Shown piece after piece: positions 61,017 through 64,000 of a stretch of DNA of 64,000 bases. Each line of letters starts with the position of its first letter. The stretch's first letter is position 1. This DNA comes from an uncultured Eubacteriales bacterium (GTDB taxonomy: Bacteria; Bacillota; Clostridia; Oscillospirales; Acutalibacteraceae): positions 186,001 through 250,000 of the forward strand of contig CAKUFK010000002.1 in NCBI GenBank assembly GCA_934647945.1, written 5' to 3'. The notes beneath the pieces were generated by a model. That model saw nothing but the letters and a program-made list of their open reading frames with translations. It ran no database searches and was not told the DNA's origin. The translations under genes were made by a program, and so were the position numbers.

Positions 61017-61045
61017 TTGACAATCCGCGACACAAACGGTATATT
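61017..61045 (+). promoter_or_regulatory. erm promoter
   Basis: TTGACA (61017-61022), 17-base spacer, TATATT (61040-61045). Confidence 0.75.
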
Positions 61046-61058
61046 GAAAGTATCTTGA

Positions 61059-61112
61059 ATGAAAAGGCCTCAGCCGCCTGTGGAGATTTCGATTATGCGG
61101 ATTCGGAAATAA
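61059..61112 (+). CDS. erm leader peptide ending MRIRK
   Basis: One frame runs from ATG 61059 or ATG 61095 to TAA 61110. The long form has 17 residues, ending SIMRIRK; the short one is MRIRK. GGAG fits ATG 61095. Arg-Ile-Arg is a +X+ macrolide-arrest motif, as in MRLR of the ErmD leader. The terminator that follows suggests transcription attenuation. Confidence 0.7.
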   Translation: MKRPQPPVEISIMRIRK

Positions 61113-61188
61113 GCACACGAAAACGAAGACAGCCGACCTGGAACATCAAAATTCCAGGCCGTTTCTGTTCGCGTTCGTGTGCTTTTTT
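61111..61188 (+). terminator. Attenuator in the erm leader
   Basis: Long hairpin with outer arms AAGCACACGAA / TTCGTGTGCTT and inner CCTGGAA / TTCCAGG, followed by TTTTT. It begins at the leader stop codon, so a stalled ribosome would disturb it. Confidence 0.85.
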
Positions 61189-61230
61189 GCGTCCAAAAGC
61201 ATTGTCGAACGCGAAAGAGGTGGCTTTTTC

Positions 61231-62022
61231 ATGTCCCGAAACATGCGCGGAGGAGCGAAGCCCGCCCTGTGGGTATCCCAGAATTTTCTGACCGGGCGGG
61301 CGGTTATCCGACGGATCCTCGATCAGGCGGCCTTGTCCAAAACCGACCATGTAGTGGAGATCGGCCCGGGAAAGGGCCATATCACGGCCGCGCTCGCGCA
61401 GCGATGCGGCCGGGTATCGGCCGTGGAGCTGGACGGACGATTGTATGAGCGGCTGTGCCGGACATTTCCGGCCGGAGGCCCCGTCCGGCTCTACCACCAG
61501 GACTTTCTCACCTGGCCCCTCCCCAAAAGCGATTACGTGGTTTTTGCCAACATCCCGTTTTCCATCACCTCTGCCATCCTGCGGCGGCTGACCCAGGGCA
61601 GCCATCCTCCCCGGGAGGCGTGGCTGGTTATGGAAAAGGGAGCTGCCAAACGCTATATGGGCCGCCCGGAAACGACACGGAAATCGCTGCTGCTCGCCCC
61701 ATGGTTTGACTGTGATATCGCCTATCATTTCCGAAGGGAAGATTTTCACCCGGCCCCAGGGGTGGAAGTGGTGCTCTTCCATTTCAAGCGCAGGGAAGCA
61801 CCCGACCTGCCCTGGGGACAGCACCGGGCGTACACGGCCTTTTGCGAACGCTGTTTCGGCGGCGGAGCCGATGCCCTGCGTCGGATCCTGACCCGCAACC
61901 AGCTGACGGCGGCTCTGCGCGATGCGGGCCTGCCACGGGATTTCCGCTCGGCCGATATGCGGTATGTCCAATGGCTCTGCCTGTTCCGATGGGCCGAACG
62001 GTTCGGCAAAACCGGCGGCTAG
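61231..62022 (+). CDS. Erm-family 23S rRNA adenine N6-methyltransferase
   Basis: This 263-residue enzyme resembles Erm/KsgA. SAM site VVEIGPGKGHITAAL, acidic VELDGRLYERL, and catalytic motif FANIPFSITSAILR. QNFL near the start (SQNFLTGRAVIRRIL) is typical of Erm. It should methylate A2058 and block macrolides, lincosamides and streptogramin B. KsgA is an alternative, but the leader and attenuator favour Erm. AGAGGTGG precedes ATG 61231. Confidence 0.88.
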   Translation: MSRNMRGGAKPALWVSQNFLTGRAVIRRILDQAALSKTDHVVEIGPGKGHITAALAQRCGRVSAVELDGRLYERLCRTFPAGGPVRLYHQDFLTWPLPKSDYVVFANIPFSITSAILRRLTQGSHPPREAWLVMEKGAAKRYMGRPETTRKSLLLAPWFDCDIAYHFRREDFHPAPGVEVVLFHFKRREAPDLPWGQHRAYTAFCERCFGGGADALRRILTRNQLTAALRDAGLPRDFRSADMRYVQWLCLFRWAERFGKTGG

Positions 62023-62096
62023 CCTCCTCCACATGGAACGGCGGAATCCGGGCATACTAGGAGGGTTCCAATTTTAAATATATGGAGGCATGACCG

Positions 62097-62591
62097 ATGA
62101 TTACGTTTAAAGGCAGCCCTCTGACCCTCCAGGGCCCGCCCCTCCGGGTGGGAGACACGATGCCCGGCTTCACCCTGACCGACACGGCCCTCACTGAAGT
62201 GCGGGATACCGACCTTTGCGGTATCCGGGTCTTCCTGACCGTGCCGTCTCTCGACACGGGTGTCTGCGACCAGGAGGTGCGGTGGTTCAACGAAAAAGCG
62301 GCGGAATTGCCGGGGGTGACGATTGTGGCGGTCAGCCTCGACCTGCCTTTCGCCCAGGCCCGCTGGTGCGGCGGGGGCGGCATCGAGGCCGTCCGAACCC
62401 TGTCCGACTACAAGGAGCGCCGTTTTGGAAAGGCGACCGGCACCTATATCGAGGAGCTCGCCCTCCTCGCCCGCGCGGTCTTCGTGGTGGACGAAAACGA
62501 TACGGTGGTATACGCCGAGGTGGTGCCGGAGGTGAGCAACCATCCCAATTACGAGGCCGTATACCAAAAGCTCCGGGAACTCGCCGGATAA
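62097..62591 (+). CDS. tpx: Thiol peroxidase
   Basis: This 164-residue peroxiredoxin has the peroxidatic Cys in VPSLDTGVCDQE and the resolving Cys in FAQARWCGGGGIEAVRTLSDYK. GGAGG is 8 bases before ATG 62097. Confidence 0.93.
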   Translation: MITFKGSPLTLQGPPLRVGDTMPGFTLTDTALTEVRDTDLCGIRVFLTVPSLDTGVCDQEVRWFNEKAAELPGVTIVAVSLDLPFAQARWCGGGGIEAVRTLSDYKERRFGKATGTYIEELALLARAVFVVDENDTVVYAEVVPEVSNHPNYEAVYQKLRELAG

Positions 62592-62649
62592 GTCCCTCCT
62601 CCTGGACCCTTTCGCGGAGTGGGCCTCGGATGTGCCCGGTATAGAAAAA

Positions 62650-62673
62650 GTCCGCCTCATAAAAGAGGCGGAC
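62650..62673 (-). terminator. Terminator after cold-shock gene
   Basis: GTCCGCCTC / GAGGCGGAC with a 6-base loop, T-tract on the minus strand. Confidence 0.85.
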
Positions 62674-62689
62674 CAGGGTGTGACGCCGA

Positions 62690-62908
62690 TTATTCCGCGA
62701 CGACGTTCACGTTCTTCGCGCGCAGTTTGCTGCTGTTTTTGGGATCAGGCTCGGTCTCAAACGTGACCTTCTGGCCCTCGGCGAGGGTCTTGTAGCCGTC
62801 GGCCTGAATGGCGGAGAAGTGCACAAACACATCCTCGCCGGCCTCTTCGCTGGAGATGAAGCCGTATCCTTTTTCCGCATTGAACCATTTGACGGTGCCG
62901 TTGTACAT
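62690..62908 (-). CDS. cspA: Cold-shock protein
   Basis: This 72-residue protein has RNP motifs GYGFISS and DVFVHFS, begins MYNGTVKWFNAEK, and ends KNVNVVAE. RNA chaperone. A 150-base leader precedes it, as usual for csp genes. Confidence 0.95.
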   Translation of the reverse strand: MYNGTVKWFNAEKGYGFISSEEAGEDVFVHFSAIQADGYKTLAEGQKVTFETEPDPKNSSKLRAKNVNVVAE

Positions 62909-63043
62909 GGTGGGTCCTCCTTGAAAAAAATAGTGGTAATCGTGTGGCAAACAAAAAACCCACACAGCAGTAAATCATCGTACGAACATGACTTACAACC
63001 CATGTGAGCTCCGTTACACGTCGTGATTACGGCAATAAGTATA

Positions 63044-63763
63044 TCACGGCCAAGCTGGTTTGTCAATCGAATTTTCATTAAAAAGGCCTTGTGGTAAAAA
63101 TTGGCGGAACAGGGAGGCAACGTAATACTGGGGACGGTGCTGGTTAAGGGACACCACGCCGGGCAGCCGCGGGGCCCCCACATGGATTTTCACCCCCACA
63201 TGCCGAAAGCCCCACAGGGCTGGCGGCACCTTGGTGACAATGTCGTTCCCGTTTTCGACCCGCAGGGTTTTAAATACCCGTTTGTTGTAAGATTTCCGGA
63301 AAGCGCGGTTTCCCACCCGCGGGCAGCCGAAGAGCAGGACTTCATAATCCAGACAGGGATAGTGGTATTCGAGGTCGACGGCGCAGAGTACGGCCAAGGC
63401 CGCGCCGTAAGAATGGCCGGCCACCCGTACATGCCGGACGTCGGACGTGACTGCACAGTGAATCCGGTTTCGTACCGAAGGCCGCTTATAGGCATTTAGG
63501 AACCCGGAATGTACCCGGATTTTGGGGTTGCAGATATCATAAGGGATACAGGTTTTGAAAAAGGTGAGATCCACCTTCCAGTCTTTGGCTGAATTGGAAC
63601 CCCGGAAGGTGATGAACAGGGTATCGCCCTGCCGGCGGAGATAACATTGGACGCCATTTTCGTCGTCGATGACCTCCAGCGTCATGCCGGGAAACTGCGG
63701 CTGGACCTCTTTGTAGGCCAGGGCACAGAGTTCCATGCCACGCAAGGTGTCGTTGACGTTCAT
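63044..63763 (-). CDS. Class 3 lipase-like hydrolase
   Basis: This 239-residue protein has the nucleophile elbow VAGHSYGAALAVL, FITFRGSNSAKDW (oxyanion) and NGNDIVTKVPP (catalytic Asp). No signal peptide. Ser and Asp and His (VGVKIHVG region) fit an alpha/beta hydrolase. ATG 63763 suits GGAGG spacing. Confidence 0.85.
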   Translation of the reverse strand: MNVNDTLRGMELCALAYKEVQPQFPGMTLEVIDDENGVQCYLRRQGDTLFITFRGSNSAKDWKVDLTFFKTCIPYDICNPKIRVHSGFLNAYKRPSVRNRIHCAVTSDVRHVRVAGHSYGAALAVLCAVDLEYHYPCLDYEVLLFGCPRVGNRAFRKSYNKRVFKTLRVENGNDIVTKVPPALWGFRHVGVKIHVGAPRLPGVVSLNQHRPQYYVASLFRQFLPQGLFNENSIDKPAWP

Positions 63764-63963
63764 TGACATCACCTCCCTACCAGGATATGGCGGAGGCGTG
63801 TGCCCTGTGCATGGCCATCATCCCCTTCCCTGCTCATGGTCTGCGATCCAAGAAATATCCTTATGCCGCCCCACGGAAAAACGGCCGAAGCCGAAAAGGC
63901 GCCCAAGACCCCCTTTTTTTATGGACATATACCTCCGCAAATTCTTCAATGGATAGAGAAAAA

Positions 63964-63998
63964 CGGGCCCTGCGGCACTCTCCAAGTGCCGCAGGGCC
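63964..63998. terminator. Strong hairpin at the window end
   Basis: GGGCCCTGCGGCACT / AGTGCCGCAGGGCC with a short loop, probable terminator of a gene beyond the window. Confidence 0.7.
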
Positions 63999-64000
63999 TA

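Noticed and set aside
1..64000. CRISPR arrays, tRNA or rRNA genes
   Set aside because: No regularly spaced repeats, cloverleaf or rRNA-like sequence was recognised on either strand.

Overview
The window is a piece of a Bacillota (Clostridia) chromosome, most likely from an Oscillospiraceae/Ruminococcaceae-like endospore former. The evidence is a SCIFF peptide with its radical-SAM maturase and a TIGR04086 membrane protein, SpoIIM-like and SpoIIQ-like proteins, Gram-positive ribosome binding sites and promoters, and many lipoproteins with no outer-membrane genes. The host DNA (8791-64000) is GC-rich. The first 8.8 kb is visibly AT-rich.

Region 1 (1-8790) is a tandem array of a filamentous (inovirus-like) prophage with a repeat unit of 6,007 bp. 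One unit is complete (2784-8790). It is preceded by an identical partial unit (1-2783) cut by the window edge. Gene order is: divergent XRE repressor; ssDNA-binding-like protein; TTG-started signal-peptide/C-anchor adsorption-like protein; a run of six small membrane proteins; two paralogous short major-coat-like proteins; an intrinsic terminator; a Zot/pI-type ATPase; a membrane protein; a hairpin-rich origin; a replication initiator; and a small ORF of unknown role. The initiator is not a phage-type Rep but looks like a eukaryotic-virus (CRESS-DNA) Rep: an HUH nuclease with LTINNP, HTH and YVFK motifs plus an SF3 helicase. Just upstream lies TAGTATTAC, the circovirus/nanovirus origin nonanucleotide, inside a perfect inverted repeat and next to tandem repeats. 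This chimera is the most interesting system in the window. The unit ends at a Xer-like 11-6-11 palindrome lying directly in front of a chromosomal tyrosine recombinase.

Region 2 (8.8-20.6 kb) holds the recombinase, a YesL/DUF624 membrane protein, SpoIIM, the SCIFF cluster, YajC, Tgt, a HAD remnant, a MarR regulator with a heterodimeric ABC exporter, and an amidase lipoprotein.

Region 3 (20.9-35.5 kb) carries housekeeping and metabolic genes (nucleosidase, RlmH, LacI regulator, EEP hydrolase, Upp, TsaB/TsaE, RodA/FtsW, HAD, PRTase, Fe-ADH, O-acetylhomoserine sulfhydrylase). It ends in a beta-helix surface protein behind a c-di-GMP-I riboswitch.

Region 4 (35.7-51.2 kb) has a SpoIIQ-like LytM protein, an ECF sigma/anti-sigma pair with a dead rhodanese domain, TrpS, GltX, a sugar cluster (isomerase, Gfo/Idh/MocA, ThuA), a CAP lipoprotein, and an ABC-F protein behind a leader peptide and attenuator.

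Region 5 (51.2-64 kb) has a flavodiiron protein, a methionine synthase/activation/MetF operon, RadC, PyrE, an RluA synthase, an Erm-family methylase behind a leader ending in MRIRK and an attenuator, Tpx, a cold-shock protein and a class 3 lipase. Both antibiotic-resistance-type genes (ABC-F and Erm) have leader peptides containing Arg-X-Arg, which suggests drug-induced ribosome stalling controls both.

No tRNA, rRNA or CRISPR array was recognised. All assignments are by reading motifs; no database search was possible.
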